DNA of 64,000 bases, taken from Anticarsia gemmatalis (Eukaryota; Arthropoda; Insecta; Lepidoptera; Erebidae). Where the stretch lies: positions 9,617,501 through 9,681,500 of the forward strand of contig NC_134747.1 of the NCBI RefSeq assembly GCF_050436995.1. The letters run 5' to 3'. Under the pieces are notes generated by a model that searched no databases, was not told the DNA's origin, and saw only the letters and a program-made list of their open reading frames with translations. The position numbers and the translations under genes were made by a program. Position 1 is the first letter of the stretch; each line of letters begins with the position of its first letter. Below are positions 11,057-23,500 of the stretch, piece after piece.

Positions 11057-12364
11057 TTATTCTTTATTGATTGCTGACAATTGCAGTGCTGGGAACTGGC
11101 CAAAATCTTGACCCTGTACCTTTTTGTCCAATTCAGCTCTATTGTCTTCAACTATGAAGGTCTTCCCACTGAAGTCATCCAACTGAACCAATAAATATCG
11201 GCACAGGTAGTTTCCATATTCATTCTGTAATAGAAAAAATATCATATTTTATCATACAAAGACATTATTTGGAAAAATGCTCCAAGTAAAATAATAACTT
11301 AAATATAAAAAAACACATTTGCATTATGATTAAGTTTCTCTACTTTGCAACTCTGAAAGCTATGGAAAATGCTTCCAACTCAGTATCAATCCACATTTGA
11401 TGGTTGTATATTAAAAAAGAAAACATCTAGTTTAGTACTTGTAAAGAGTAGATGCCTATTCCAAAATATGGAAATTATTATTATTATATTATTAAAATTT
11501 ATTAGCACAGGTTTTATTAGCAAAACAGTAAAAATTCATATGTGAACTACAAGACATATTTATGATACACAGTAAAGTTGATTAAACCTTTCTGCCAACC
11601 AAATCAACATGTGAAAACAGACTATAGTATTTCTGAATCCTTGCATTGTCACTTTGCTGAGATAAAATATTTATTTTGAAATTAAAATTAACCTGTTTCA
11701 TATCCAGCTCCACAACACCCTTATTTCTGATTCCTTTGATGTAAAACCTCATCCTCATGTGCTTGACCCCATCCTTCTCATAGACAGCATGGCTGACATG
11801 AGTCCTCCTCCTCCTTACAGTCTCTTCACCATAACCCTTGATTGGAGCACCCAGAGCATCTTCTATTCTTGGATCCTGAAATATAAATTATCAACTTAAA
11901 TAACAACATAGATAAACTTTTGCTCTGACACAAAGATAACTTATCATGATTGATGCTTTAGCTTTCTACATAAATGTAAATATGAAACATGCTTCATTAT
12001 TAAGACATTAAAACTTACTTACATTCTTACATTTTTCGAGAGCCTCTGAGTAAATGCTGTTTGCACTGTTGCTAGAGAATAGTTCTCTAAATACATAGAA
12101 GAATATAACGCCAGTGACACCGACGCCCAACAAAATTACTCCTGTGTACGACGCAGTTTTGGTCGTCTCTTTGATTTTCTCACCTAAAGGACGAACATCG
12201 GTAGTTACTTCAGCTTTTTCTTGACTTCTTGCTAATCCGCTTTCTTTTCTTTGAGTTGAATAGTGGTGAGAATTTATGAAATGCGAGCTCGGAAGAAGTG
12301 CAGAAAAACATTCTAGTTTATGACTAGTACGTAAAGCTGTACACAATTTAGATATTATAGGCAT
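11057..12364 (-). CDS. TIM21: Mitochondrial import inner membrane translocase subunit Tim21
   Basis: Exons 12364-12023, 11875-11693 and 11224-11057 give 230 residues, all with multiples of three bases so both introns are phase 0. Tim21 binds the TOM complex from the intermembrane side and couples TIM23 import to respiratory complexes. The N-terminus is basic, hydroxylated and free of acidic residues for its first 17 positions, as in a matrix presequence, with a plausible cleavage around HHYST (residues 34-38). One membrane helix lies near residues 70-91. The family blocks GAPIKGYGEE, RRTHVSHAVYEKDGVKHMRMRFYI and IVEDNR match human TIMM21. The ATG at 12364 is the only one that gives the presequence. 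Confidence 0.92.
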
Positions 12365-12704
12365 ATTTTATTAGTGTAGACCAGAACTTATTAGTTTAAT
12401 CGGTTAATCCCGATTATATGAGGTTATGATAACTATTTTTGTTAATGTCAATTGTCAGATAACGTAACAGTTTAGCAAACTGTAAACATACGTGCCAAAA
12501 GCAGCTGATATATGTCAATACAACAATTTATCGCTTAGCCCGCTAAAATATTAATTTGTTGTTTACAACATAGTATTTACTAATTAGTATATATTTTTAT
12601 AGAAATGCCAATGAAATTCATACTTTGTGGCTATTTTAAATACCGAACGAATTATTTTATGTCTTGCTTCGTAAATTTGACGCTTTTTTGACAGTGCAGA
12701 GTAG
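12365..12704. other. Short intergenic region and TIM21 promoter side
   Basis: AT-rich sequence upstream of TIM21 with no open frame of note. It ends at the inverted-repeat transposon. Confidence 0.4.
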
Positions 12705-13338
12705 TTAACGATGTGCGGTATCGATTATTAATAATCGATTAATCGATTATAAGAATAATTTTTTACAATCGATTGATTTATAGGTAATCGATTGTAATCG
12801 ATTTTTGGAAGAAATCTTTTAACCCCTTACCGCATACCAATCCTTATGTATGATTATGTTTTTTTTTGTAGTTAAACAACAATGATTAACACAAAAAATT
12901 GATTTGCATGGAATAAAGAACACTGTCGTGTATTGGTACGTAATTAATTTGTCTGTGGTAACTGTCACCTGTTAAATATAAGTTATGGTATTTCTATTTG
13001 CTAAGGGAATCCCCGCTTCTATAGGTAGTAAACGGTTGTAGTACAGGGTAAAAGTTAAAACTTTTTAAATCACTAAGTGATTATGTTACGTTTGATTTTC
13101 AGTTTAAATATTGTTTTTGTTTTTAAAAAAGAAGTGAGTATGTTCTATTTGAGTTTTATTTTCTAAAAATGTGATTGTTGTGTTGCTTGTTTCATTTAAA
13201 TAATCTTGATTTAAGACATTTAGACGACACTTTAAATTTCAGTCTAATAATCGATTATTAATCGATTAACAATCGATAATATAAGATTACATAATCGATT
13301 AATCGATTATTCAAATAATCGAATCGGCACATCATTAA
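12705..13338. mobile_element. Non-autonomous DNA transposon with AATCGATT-rich terminal inverted repeats
   Basis: The left end TTAACGATGTGC and the right end GCACATCATTAA are inverted copies, and the similarity continues inward through about 40 bp of AATCGATTAATCGATTAT. Each end region holds five or six ATCGAT palindromes. No transposase frame is present. Two readings of the duplication are possible: TTAA at both ends as the target site (piggyBac-like, element 12709-13334), or GAGTAG flanking both sides (12699-12704 and 13339-13344) with TTAA as part of the inverted repeat. Confidence 0.75.
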
Positions 13339-13344
13339 GAGTAG

Positions 13345-14096
13345 TTTACATTTCAACAGGAAATCTTCCGTTCCATTCCACACAAGACTACACCCATTAC
13401 AATATACCTACATAAAATGAAATATAACCCTACATTATTATTTTTTAGCAAAATACCACCGTCCAACATAGTTGGTTTAGACTGGTGGGAACTTTTTACG
13501 TTTGTAAAGGTTAAAAATTAATTTATTGGATGCGAAAAGGTGAACGCTGTGTGTTGGTCTGTGGACAGCCAACTGATAGAAAAATAACAGTAGCGGTGTT
13601 AATTACCTCAACTAAGTTTTACTTAGTTACACACATGATTCAGCGAACTCACGACACAGTTTGCATATAGGCTCAGATTGTATTAAATTGCAGTTTTTTG
13701 TCGGTGTCAAAACGTCTTGCTCATGCGCGGACCCTTGTTTTTAATTTGTCAAACTCTGTCAGGCGCGTAAACCAAGCTTTCATGCAGGATGCTAAGTTGT
13801 CCTACTTTATCTGCCCGTGTATCGCATGCTTTATTATATAATGAAAATTGAAGTGTCACAATCTGGGTACTGATATTAGTGATATTGGGGCATTTGATAG
13901 GGATTGTTTCATTCACTTCCACTGACGATCGATGTGCGTTGTAGGCGCTAATTTTGTCTATTCATAGTCATTGATGAATATAATTTATGTAAATTTTACG
14001 TAAATATGAAGTATGTGATTCATGTGCATTGTACTCAAGACATTGAAGTAACAGTTGGGTAATTGGACGTTCAAAGATATAAAAATCTCGTAAACA
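13345..14096. other. Promoter side and 5' UTR of the PQ-loop gene
   Basis: No coding sequence is recognised before the ATG at 14097. I see no TATA box at a convincing position. Confidence 0.35.
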
Positions 14097-17000
14097 ATGG
14101 ATTGGATAATTTCTGATGAGTTGGGGCTGACGGTGGGCCATCTGGTGGGCTGGGGAGCAGCTGGTGCAATGATAGTAGGTGGTGTAGCTCCATACATTCC
14201 TCAGTACAGACAAATCAAGAGGACTCAGGATGCTGAAGGATTTTCATTATATGTTTGTTTAGCTCTTCTCATAGCAAATACCTTGAGGATATTGTTTTGG
14301 TATGTATCACAAAAACATTTTATATTTTAAGTAGTTTTATACCTATAGGATCTATCTATTATATTAATGCAACGAATCTTATCTATTCATATCTTAAAAC
14401 AAATCTTTGGTAGGTATAATACATAACATCTCATTGTTTAATTATATTTTGTTATTTGAACATTTAAACAAGTAGTTGAGCTAATTGCTGATGTCAAAGG
14501 TGTATCAAACAGATAACATCACTGCAGCAGATGAAATGAGTGGAACATTGCCAAAATCTTTATTTCCTCAACTTAATTTAAGAACAAATCATTCATGTCT
14601 CTTTGTTACACTCTCGTTCAACAAAACCATAAATAATAGTGATGTTTGCCGCTGTGTGAGATGCGTGAACTCTTTAAATTGATACAGCATTTAAGCCCTA
14701 ACTATTTGCATTTTAGTAATTAACTAATATATAAAATTCTCGTGTCATAATGTTCAACTTTCAACCTTACTCCTCTAAAACTGATTATTTACCAAATATT
14801 TATTTACCATATTTTATATCCATATTCAGTAAACCTGAGAATCAGCTACTATCTATTTGATAATGGTTACCCACCCCTTAATATTTGTATTAAATTTATA
14901 TGGCAAAACAATCTTTGCCGGGTCAGCTAGTACATATAATAAAAGCTAACTAAAAGTTATCCATTACATATTTTAGGTGTATCAATTCTTGTGTTCTTAT
15001 GTTAAAGGTATAGCAATAAATTTATTGTATGCCCTTGTTATGTTGTTACTCTTTTACAGGTTTGGTAAACGCTATGAGTTACCATTATTAATTCAAAGCA
15101 TTGTAATGAATATAACAATGTTTGTCATGATTCATCTCTGTGTGACGGTTCGAAAAAAGAATCAAATTATAAGAGCGAGGGAGAGAATATTTACAGGTTG
15201 GTATTAGTGAACTCAAACAAGTAGTTACCCCTGTTAATTAATCATTTAACAATTAATTATTATTTCAAAGAGCACTGTAAATACTTATGCACTGCAAATA
15301 ATTTATTATTATTTTGTTGTATATTATTTTATGCTTTCTCTACACTTTCTACCTATTTTATCCTATACACACACAATGAGAATAGATATTTTAGTTTGGC
15401 TTCGTATTTTATCTTCCCGTCTAGCATGTCTAGTGACATGTTAGACAGTATTATTTCTTAACACACTAACTTTACTTTTATTTTGCGGTATTATTTTTTA
15501 ACATTATTTTATGTTCTGTTTGGTGGTTGGTGTGATTGATGGTGCGATTAGGTGCAATATTCATGTTATATATACTATTGTGTTGTGTGAACGGCTCAGC
15601 CCAGCCAGATGAAACGGCACGCTGGCTGGATCAGCGCAGCGGCATCGCGGGCGGTGAGAAGCCACATCGCTTCTATGGTGAGTGTCAGCTGTCATTGGAA
15701 CCTAGGTTAATGGTTTGCTGCAATTTGTGCTACATACAAGTCATCATTATTTGTTTTTGTTTCAGCAACCCCATGCTTTGACAATATAATTTGGAGTGTA
15801 CAGTGTATTTGTTACATTATGTGGGATATTAAACTTTCTATTTCATTGTCATCTTGCTTTTATTTGTTTTCCATTGCATGTTTGTTGTACTCTGTGAAAT
15901 GAATGGACATGGTATATTTAATAAACATTAAGTTGGGTAGTATGGTTGGTAGTATTTTTTTATCATGAGGTCACACCACTTTGTATACTTGATTATTATA
16001 TAAATACTAACTCGGTTCAATGCTCTTATAATCACACCAGTTGTTTGGTATCAAAAGGAGTCATGACTGGGTCAAATTCGTGTCAGATACCTTATCTATC
16101 TATTGATGTCATACACAGCATGATTTCCTACTTCATTGTAAGGCATAGTGATATTGGTATTTATAAATGTATTAGTGAATGATGCTATTAACTATTCTAA
16201 CAGCATTTATGTTAATGTGCATAATTAATATGGTATGGTTAAATAGATACTTAAATGATGTTTGCCTTTACATGATAAGAAAGTAAATAACACACAGGTA
16301 TATTTATTGCAGATATGGAGAGGAAGTATTTCTGGGCTTGGACTGACTTCCAAAGCTATGTAGACTGTATGTTGGTGTTCTCTGTGCTTGGAGCCGCGAT
16401 TACGTATTTGCTAATCGAGTTCTCGCCTTTCGTGGAGCTGATCGGGTTCCTAGCTCTATTCACAGAGGCCATGCTTGGTGCTCCTCAAATTGCCAAAAAC
16501 CATCAAAATAAAAGTACTGAAGGCATGAGGTAATTTATATTACTTAAGAAAGACATATTTGATTTACGATTTATATAAAAGTCTAACTTTCATTCTGTTT
16601 TATTTTCAGCGTAAGCATGGTTATCATGTGGACATGTGGTGATGTGTTTAAGACTGCATACTTCGTGTTAAGAGAAGCGCCGCCGCAGTTCTGGGTGTGT
16701 GGCAGCCTTCAAGTCTCCCTAGATGTCGTGATTCTTTTGCAAGTGAGTATTTAGTTAAAATTGCGAGTGTAATGGTAAAGTTTCGTAATGTGCCTTATCA
16801 TAACAACATAACAAATATTAATCGCACCTTATCTTTCGTATTCCGGAAGACATTGGGTGGAGTATTATAGTTATTTGTAGGCAAATAGTCAGCAAATAAA
16901 GTGACTGAACGTATTTTATTTGATCTTTAACTGTTCAACATTGATAACTTGTAACAAATGTTGTATAATACGCGGTAACGTCACAGGGTATTCAGGTCAT

Positions 17001-17229
17001 TACATATACACCTCTCCTAATGGGCCCCTGACTTGAGACATTTTCGTAAAATAAACTTTGTTATAGGTATTATAGTTTTGCAAATCTATCCTTTACACCT
17101 AAACGCAGGATTTTCAATTTTAGTTTTAAAACGTACGCCTAGTGTTGAATGACGCGGTGGTTATGTTCGCAGGTGTGGCTGTACCGGCACAACACTGCGG
17201 CGGCGCGGCGGCTGCGTCGCGGCGACTAG
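14097..17229 (+). CDS. SLC66A2: PQ-loop repeat protein, SLC66A2/PQLC1 type
   Basis: Core exons are 14097-14299, 15060-15196, 16313-16529, 16610-16742 and 17173-17229 (248 residues). A further exon at 15600-15677 (78 bp) can be inserted without a frame change to give 274 residues. The protein matches human SLC66A2 across its length: SWGAA-like GWGAAGAMIVGGVAPYIPQYRQIKRTQ, FSLYVCLALLIANTLRILFW, TEAMLGAPQ and STEGMS. The two PQ motifs are P35-Q36 and P171-Q172, each in a three-helix half of a seven-helix protein of endosomes or trans-Golgi. Without the extra exon, the joint RIFTDMERKYFWAW lines up best with the human sequence. The C-terminus is short and Arg-rich (RRLRRGD). Stop is TAG at 17227. 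Confidence 0.9.
14718..14935 (-). mobile_element. Remnant of a common lepidopteran repeat (CTAGCTGACCCGGC type)
   Basis: Read on the minus strand it begins ACTAGCTGACCCGGCAAA, contains GATTCTCAGGTTTACTGAATAT and ends GACACGAGAATTTTATATATTAG. I recognise these blocks as a repeat found widely in Lepidoptera genomes, in the same order. It lies in intron 1 of the PQ-loop gene. I do not assign a transposon class. Confidence 0.65.
15420..15447. repeat. Small hairpin in intron
   Basis: GTCTAGCATGTC pairs with GACATGTTAGAC around a 4-nt loop, with one G-T pair. Function unknown; possibly chance. Confidence 0.4.
15539..15677 (+). CDS. Optional exon of the PQ-loop gene, with an in-frame upstream signal peptide
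   Basis: Bases 15600-15677 form a frame-neutral cassette exon (acceptor CAG at 15597-15599, donor GTGAGT at 15678). Upstream in the same frame lies ATG at 15539 followed by a typical signal peptide, MVRLGAIFMLYILLCCVNGSA, ending just where the cassette begins. The stretch therefore may serve as an alternative first exon: joined to the next exon it yields a protein of 181 residues with a leader, a hydrophilic piece rich in charged residues, and only the second three-helix half. Which use is real cannot be told from sequence. Confidence 0.5.
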
Positions 17230-20100
17230 CAATGGACCGAGACCGCCTTATAGCAGTCGCTGGCGGGCGCCACCGAGCTGCGCGAGCTGCGGGCCTCGCG
17301 CGCCGTGTGCGCCTCCATCGCGGCGTGCGCGCCGTGCTCCGTGCACCTGGTGTGCATCCCCTACATCTTATGACGATACTCCTCCGCCACTTGTGTGGAT
17401 TGTATGGCCACCACGCATATGTTTATTTAAATAGACCCTCCATGTTCACGCCCTTCACGGCTCGGCCCAACCGGCGTGTGGATACAGAGCACGGGTTAGA
17501 TACTTTCGATGAACTGGGCGTATTAATTTGAGGGAATTATGAGATGAGCAGATTTTGCAATTTAATGTGCGATACGATCGCTATGAATTTTCTCGGACCC
17601 ATCAATACGCTGTAAGTCGTTCGACGCTCTTTTCTGAAGGAGCCAGTTGTTATAATTTGTGGCGGTCGCAGTGACTCCCTGGGATGACGGTGCTATAGGT
17701 TTGTGCCTAAATGAATATCAACGAGGTTCATGGAATACAAAGTGATGACGATTGATCTATAGTTGTTATGATATAATGTAAGCATCATATTTATAACATT
17801 ATTAGAGTGACCAAAAAAAGTTTTCCTCTCTTTTTAAGATGTTTTTACTAGTCATAACATTTAGAGGCATTGTAAGTCAGAAATGCTTGTAGCTAAATGA
17901 TATGAAATATATTATACACAACGTTGTCGTGAATTGTTTGTGAATAGTGAACGATGCATACAAGTGCAGGTATTTACGAATTGTGAAAAGCATTAGTTAG
18001 TACAATGTATAGCTTTTAGAAGAGTTTAAAGGACAGCAATAATTCTTCTTTCTTCTTGTATAGAAAGTACAATTTATGTATTTATGTATTATTTATAAAA
18101 AATATATATCAAATGCTTCTAGAGAATTGTTTAGTTAAGTACATTGATATTTGTGTATATTGTACATAAGATGTGCCCCAACCCAAACAAAGTAGAAATA
18201 GTACATTATATACTTTTGTGTGGAGTATTATTATATAATCTTGTAAATATTATATACAATAGATTATTTCAAGACTTGCAGCTGTGAAATGCATTGATAG
18301 TTATAATTTTGTCTTTTATAATAATGCCAATTTTGGTGAAAAGTACGAAGTATTTTATTTAACCTCATAAAAAGTAATTTTATAAACTAATAATAATGTT
18401 GCTATCTGTCTTGACTGTTTTTTCACGATAAACTTTTATATTTTTATTAAAATAATACAATCTTGTCTTAGTCATAATGAATACATTCCATAGGTTGTAT
18501 AGGATGTCTGGTTGGTTTGTATTTAATCTTTATACCAAATAAAATATCGGTTCGTTTTTTATTAGATAGATGTTTACAGTGTTCAAATGAAATATATTAA
18601 TGTGTATCGGTTTTATGAACTTATATTTTTACTATGTAAATAACCATGACTTAACGTATAATGAAATCTTCCTAAATTGTGTGTAGCTTATCAATCAAGT
18701 GTGTTTTATTATATGGACAACGTTACAAGTAGCTTATTGGAAAATTAAGGCTAAAAATATTCATATTATTAAAAAAAATACCCATAAAAACATTTAATAA
18801 GTCTAATAGGTATTTTTCACCCAATATTCCAGTAGCGCCATCTATGTTGGGTTTCCCAAACTAATTAACAGAATTGGGAAGTTCCACTTCTATTCAAAGA
18901 CAGTAATATTTCTAATAGAATAAATGTTATACTGTAAATCCAAACCATAAACCAGTTGTGTAATTATATTACACTATATAAGTATTATCGCCAATTCAGC
19001 TAGTTTAGTAATACAGTCATTTATGTCACCATTATGTACAAACGAATATGTTTAGATGATATATAAAATATTATAATTATACCTCGTAAACTTAGTTTTT
19101 AAATAAATTGTATATAAATAAATACATTTTATCATATAGAAGCGAAAAAGAGGCTTTCTACGGAAGTTGAAATGCACTTGTTATTCCATTTGTGTGCGAT
19201 AACTCGCCGCATGAAATTCAAGAAATATTTATTGCTCTCGTACTCTATAGTATAAGTATGTGTTACCAATAATACAAGTTTTCCACTGGTGTAACAATTT
19301 TTATGAAAAAATATGTATTATTAACAATAAGTACTGATTCCGTAGGTATATAACATTCATATATTAGTGTTTACGCGTAACTAGTTTTCTATTAATCTAA
19401 TCTATCACGAATTCCTCATTGGATCTTCCCAAATCACTATATCTATGCGAAACTAATGCCATAACTTTATAATAGATAACGATGTATGTTAATGGCACTC
19501 TAAGTCTGATATAACATTCTTCCACATACCGAAATAATATAATAAATGTACATTATTAATGTACAATAATATTATGTGCACTTCGACAATTGTCTGTCTG
19601 TCTGCGTGTCTGGTGCATCGCCAGTACATAACACCTTGTAAATATATACTAATTGTATTCATATATTACATTTATTCGCTTCCGCTTTATTGTTATTGGA
19701 AACTGTATTTATTTGAAAGTATTCTCGATTATACTTTGTGTTGTCTTCCTCATAATGTACCCAATAAGTGGAGATCCTTTTATACATATTTAAATAATAT
19801 TACACTATAAAACAGATATAAAGTTTATATTAATATACGAAGTCGAGAGATAACTATATATATAAATGTGATGGAACATATCATATTTATAACGATATAT
19901 ACATATTATGATTTCTGTTGTATAAATATGAATATATTTGTCAATTAATATTAGGTAGAAATTATAAATGGATGAAATGTAGCTTAACCAACGTATGTTG
20001 TGATGACAAATTAATGTACATGTATATGTTGTGATTTTATGAGTTAAACATTTTCTTAAACGAAATAAAGTTATATTATTTGTTATAATATTTAATTTTC
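17230..20100 (+). other. Probable long 3' UTR of the PQ-loop gene
   Basis: Very AT-rich sequence without convincing coding frames. Several AATAAA signals occur; the most distal good one is at 20064-20069, just before AT-rich DNA ends. The UTR may stop at an earlier signal, for example near 18538-18543. Confidence 0.4.
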
Positions 20101-20373
20101 ATTTCAATTGAGTTTCATTCCCTGAAGTTTTCATTCACATAATATGTTCGTTTACACAAAACCGATTTATACACGACTGTACCAGTCATAAAATATTCAC
20201 ACAAGTATCGAGTGTAATTACAAGTGAAATGCTGCAGTCCAAACAATGGCAGAGTTGAATAAGTAATCCGACGGTCGTGTCGCTATTAAACACGTTGTTA
20301 AGAAAATAAAGCTGTGCAATCAACACATTGAGTATACGTACGTCATAGCGAGTTTGGGGCTTAATTGCGTCTC

Positions 20374-20573
20374 ATTCGGAACTTTATGTCGTAGGCGATA
20401 GCGCTACAGCGTGTAGGGATGCGTCAGTGTCATGAAGGGTGGATCGATGGGCGCGGGAGGTGAGCCTCGGCGAGCGCGCCCTCTGGTGGCGAGCCGAGGC
20501 CGCGGTTAGTTCGCAAGGCTGGCGGGCGGCGTCCGGGCGTGCCGTCGTCTCCGCACCCGGACCCATTTTCGAG
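20374..20573 (+). promoter_or_regulatory. GC-rich island with possible non-coding first exon
   Basis: A sharp GC-rich patch in AT-rich DNA begins near an initiator-like TCATTC (20372-20377) and ends in a good splice donor, GAG followed by GTGAGT, at 20573. Short upstream frames inside it close quickly. This looks like a non-coding first exon on the plus strand. The next gene on this strand is the E2 gene at 30880, whose exon 2 has an internal ATG suited to such transcripts. Confidence 0.35.
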
Positions 20574-23500
20574 GTGAGTGCATACTGCGTATCACCCATA
20601 CTCGATTATGTCTGGAGCCCGCACATGATGTTTCACTTCTCACAGTAATAAAACGTTATTATAATAATGAAGTTATCAATATTCGAGTACATTTTAACAA
20701 GTGCGTAAATCTATGGGCTACTTTTTGTATCATACCCAAATATTCAGTTAAATTTGGCTCCTTTCTTTTCCATTCAAATTGTACGGTAGTTAATATTATA
20801 TTTTCTTTAAGAAAATGCTAATTTTCATAAACCTTGGAGTCTTTTGTAATGACTAGGCTCATTACAAATGTCTCAAACCATGTAGGTTCACTTAAATATG
20901 CTTTTTTCGACTATGCGCTAAGCGCTAAGGTGCTTATATACCAACAAATTTTATCTTTGTATGAATGCAAATATTATTGGTAAACACATGACAGCGTCAC
21001 TAATTATAATGTTTATCCAAAAAAGTAAATGAGGTGTGAATAATTAATAAAATGTTCCTGGCTATTACTTACTTGAGTTTCAAATCTGTACAATCTCGTG
21101 AAGCGCGATAAGTGGGGTTATTTCGTGTATTTATGGAGAGTTACCAGGTACTTTGTGTTTTTACTGTTATAGTAACCATGGGGATTTTATGAGTTCGATA
21201 TTGTTTGCTTCCTGTGGCTTCGATAAGGATGAATGGAAACATGGGCGAAATTTAAAAATTTCAACTTATTAACTTGTGTTCACAGTTGTTATTAGTGTCT
21301 GGTCAAAGCTTTATTTAGACGGCTAATACTTACTCCTATCACTGGTTTATTTAGTTTATCGTAGTTACGTAATCGTAACGACAATATAAACATTGAACGT
21401 GAGCTAAGCGCGGATGACGCAGTCCAGTCAGCCTACAGATTTTCCTAGATTTTCTTACCAGCCAATCCCAATGCATACCTAATAACCATATTTATTTTAT
21501 AAATGATCTTAACTACTACTACTTCTAATGAATTCGAGATAAATAAATACAAGTTAAATTATTCTTTTTTATGATTTTCTTTCTTACGTTCTTATGTACC
21601 TACATATACATACTTACCTAAATAACAGATATTTACCTAATAAAACATACTAAGGTATTTATAGGCAAGTAGTTAGTACTTACCTTCTGATTCGGGACGA
21701 CTTAGCTTGGTTTCGTAACTGAAAAAAATATCAAAGCTTGATAAAAACAATACAATTTTCAATGTCGCCTGATGGCCCAATAAATTAAAACCATTAAATG
21801 AAGAATTTTAGATAAGTAAGGGCTATAATAATATCGGTTCTTAATAGAATTCATCTCGTCTTCAGAACAAAAAAGTACTTATAAATATTTGCGCCAAATA
21901 CGGTTAAAGCATCGCTAGAGATTTATTAACAAACAGTAGATATTACAGCATGAGTCAGAAGCATCGTCGGAAATACTTAGGAATAAGAAGAATCCATCCG
22001 CCTTTTAAAAAGTTTCCCTTTATGGCAAGATGTCATGTGCATTCAATGATTTTGTCCTTCGCTTCACCGCATGATACTTATAAATATGTAATAATTAAAA
22101 AAGAACTATTAGCTTGTCCATATGAGGTAGACATCAGCGATTTTATGGCTACATACATAGTCAAAGGGATCGGAAGCGTAGTGTGAACTTGCTTCTTGAA
22201 CATGATACGAAATGCGACAACACTCTCAAGGTGATAATGCGACACAAACATTGCAATTTATGGAAAAACTTCCTTTGTGACATTTTCTTTGTTATTTTAT
22301 TTGCAAACTAACGTAACTACTACCACTATAATTCAAATCATAGTAAAATCTAGTGTCATGTTAGTCTTAGATGTCTCTATTTTCATAGGATTAGTGGTAC
22401 CTACAGCCGGCAATCCCTAATGTCGTAATGTGGCTAAAGGACGTACCTAATGAATACTAACTAGAACAGTCCAAAACCGCCTTGTTATATGCTCTCAACT
22501 CAAATAGGTGCCTGTAGAGAAAGGATCAGCCGTCAACAGATTGACCGCGGTAAAAGTTGGCATTGCCAGAACTGTACGTTTTTAATAGTTAGGTAGGTAT
22601 ATTAGCAAGACCGTATAATATAAATATAATATAATATAAAGACCGTAGTTAGGTATATTAGCAAGACCGTATCAAATAAATGACAAACAAGACTGATAAG
22701 ATTTTAATTTAAATCCATTAATTAAACATTGTTTTAAAAGAGAAACTATGTTTCTCCGATCATCGCGTATTGTCAAGGTCATATCTACTTAAGTAGTCAG
22801 GAGCACAGTGCATTATGAGTAATAACATATCGATTCATCGGCTTTCACCTAAAGGTAAAGGTTAGCGGTTTATGTGACGTATGTACCTACATACCTACCT
22901 ACTTATAATATAGTAGGTAGGTATCTCTCTCCATCATTTACAGTCAGACAACAGATAATATACCTCCCTAATGCATTTAAGTCGTGTGCATTGCCGAATA
23001 TTCGTAGACAGGGCCGCGGAGTAATTGCTCTTTCGGCACTAATTTTAAACTAACACCTAAAAGCCAAATTGATATGAAATCGGGAATGTTTTTTTGAACT
23101 GAACTAAAATCAGCTTAAAAGCCTTATAACAACTAGGACACGACTGTTTCATTGGCTCCATGACAGGGTTTCCACTTGAATTCAAGGCAAAGTCTTGTAA
23201 GTTTTGAGATCTGTTGAGAGCCCGAGAACAAAAAGAATGGTTTATTATGAGTACCTACTTGACTGGTGGGATAGAGTTTTATACACCTACTTTTTTTACG
23301 TTTTATACACTTACAAACCTACTTTTGATTACTTACTTATTGTTACGTACTTAATGTGATTGGCACTTAATACGGGGCTGTTACACACTCGCAACTGTGA
23401 ATCTTTAAACCCGTGTAACTACGTCTGCTCTGAAACAATTTTAATTAAAAATTAGCATGAGAGGAATTTAATGAATGTGGTTCTAGCCTTATAAGAACAT

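Noticed and set aside
17142..17531. 129-codon Ala/Arg-rich frame at the end of the PQ-loop gene
   Set aside because: Overlaps the last exon in another frame; the spliced frame ends with a family-like C-terminus at 17229.
21950..22186. 78-codon open frame in the long non-coding stretch
   Set aside because: It starts with ATG but shows no motif, and no exon-like neighbours; likely chance.
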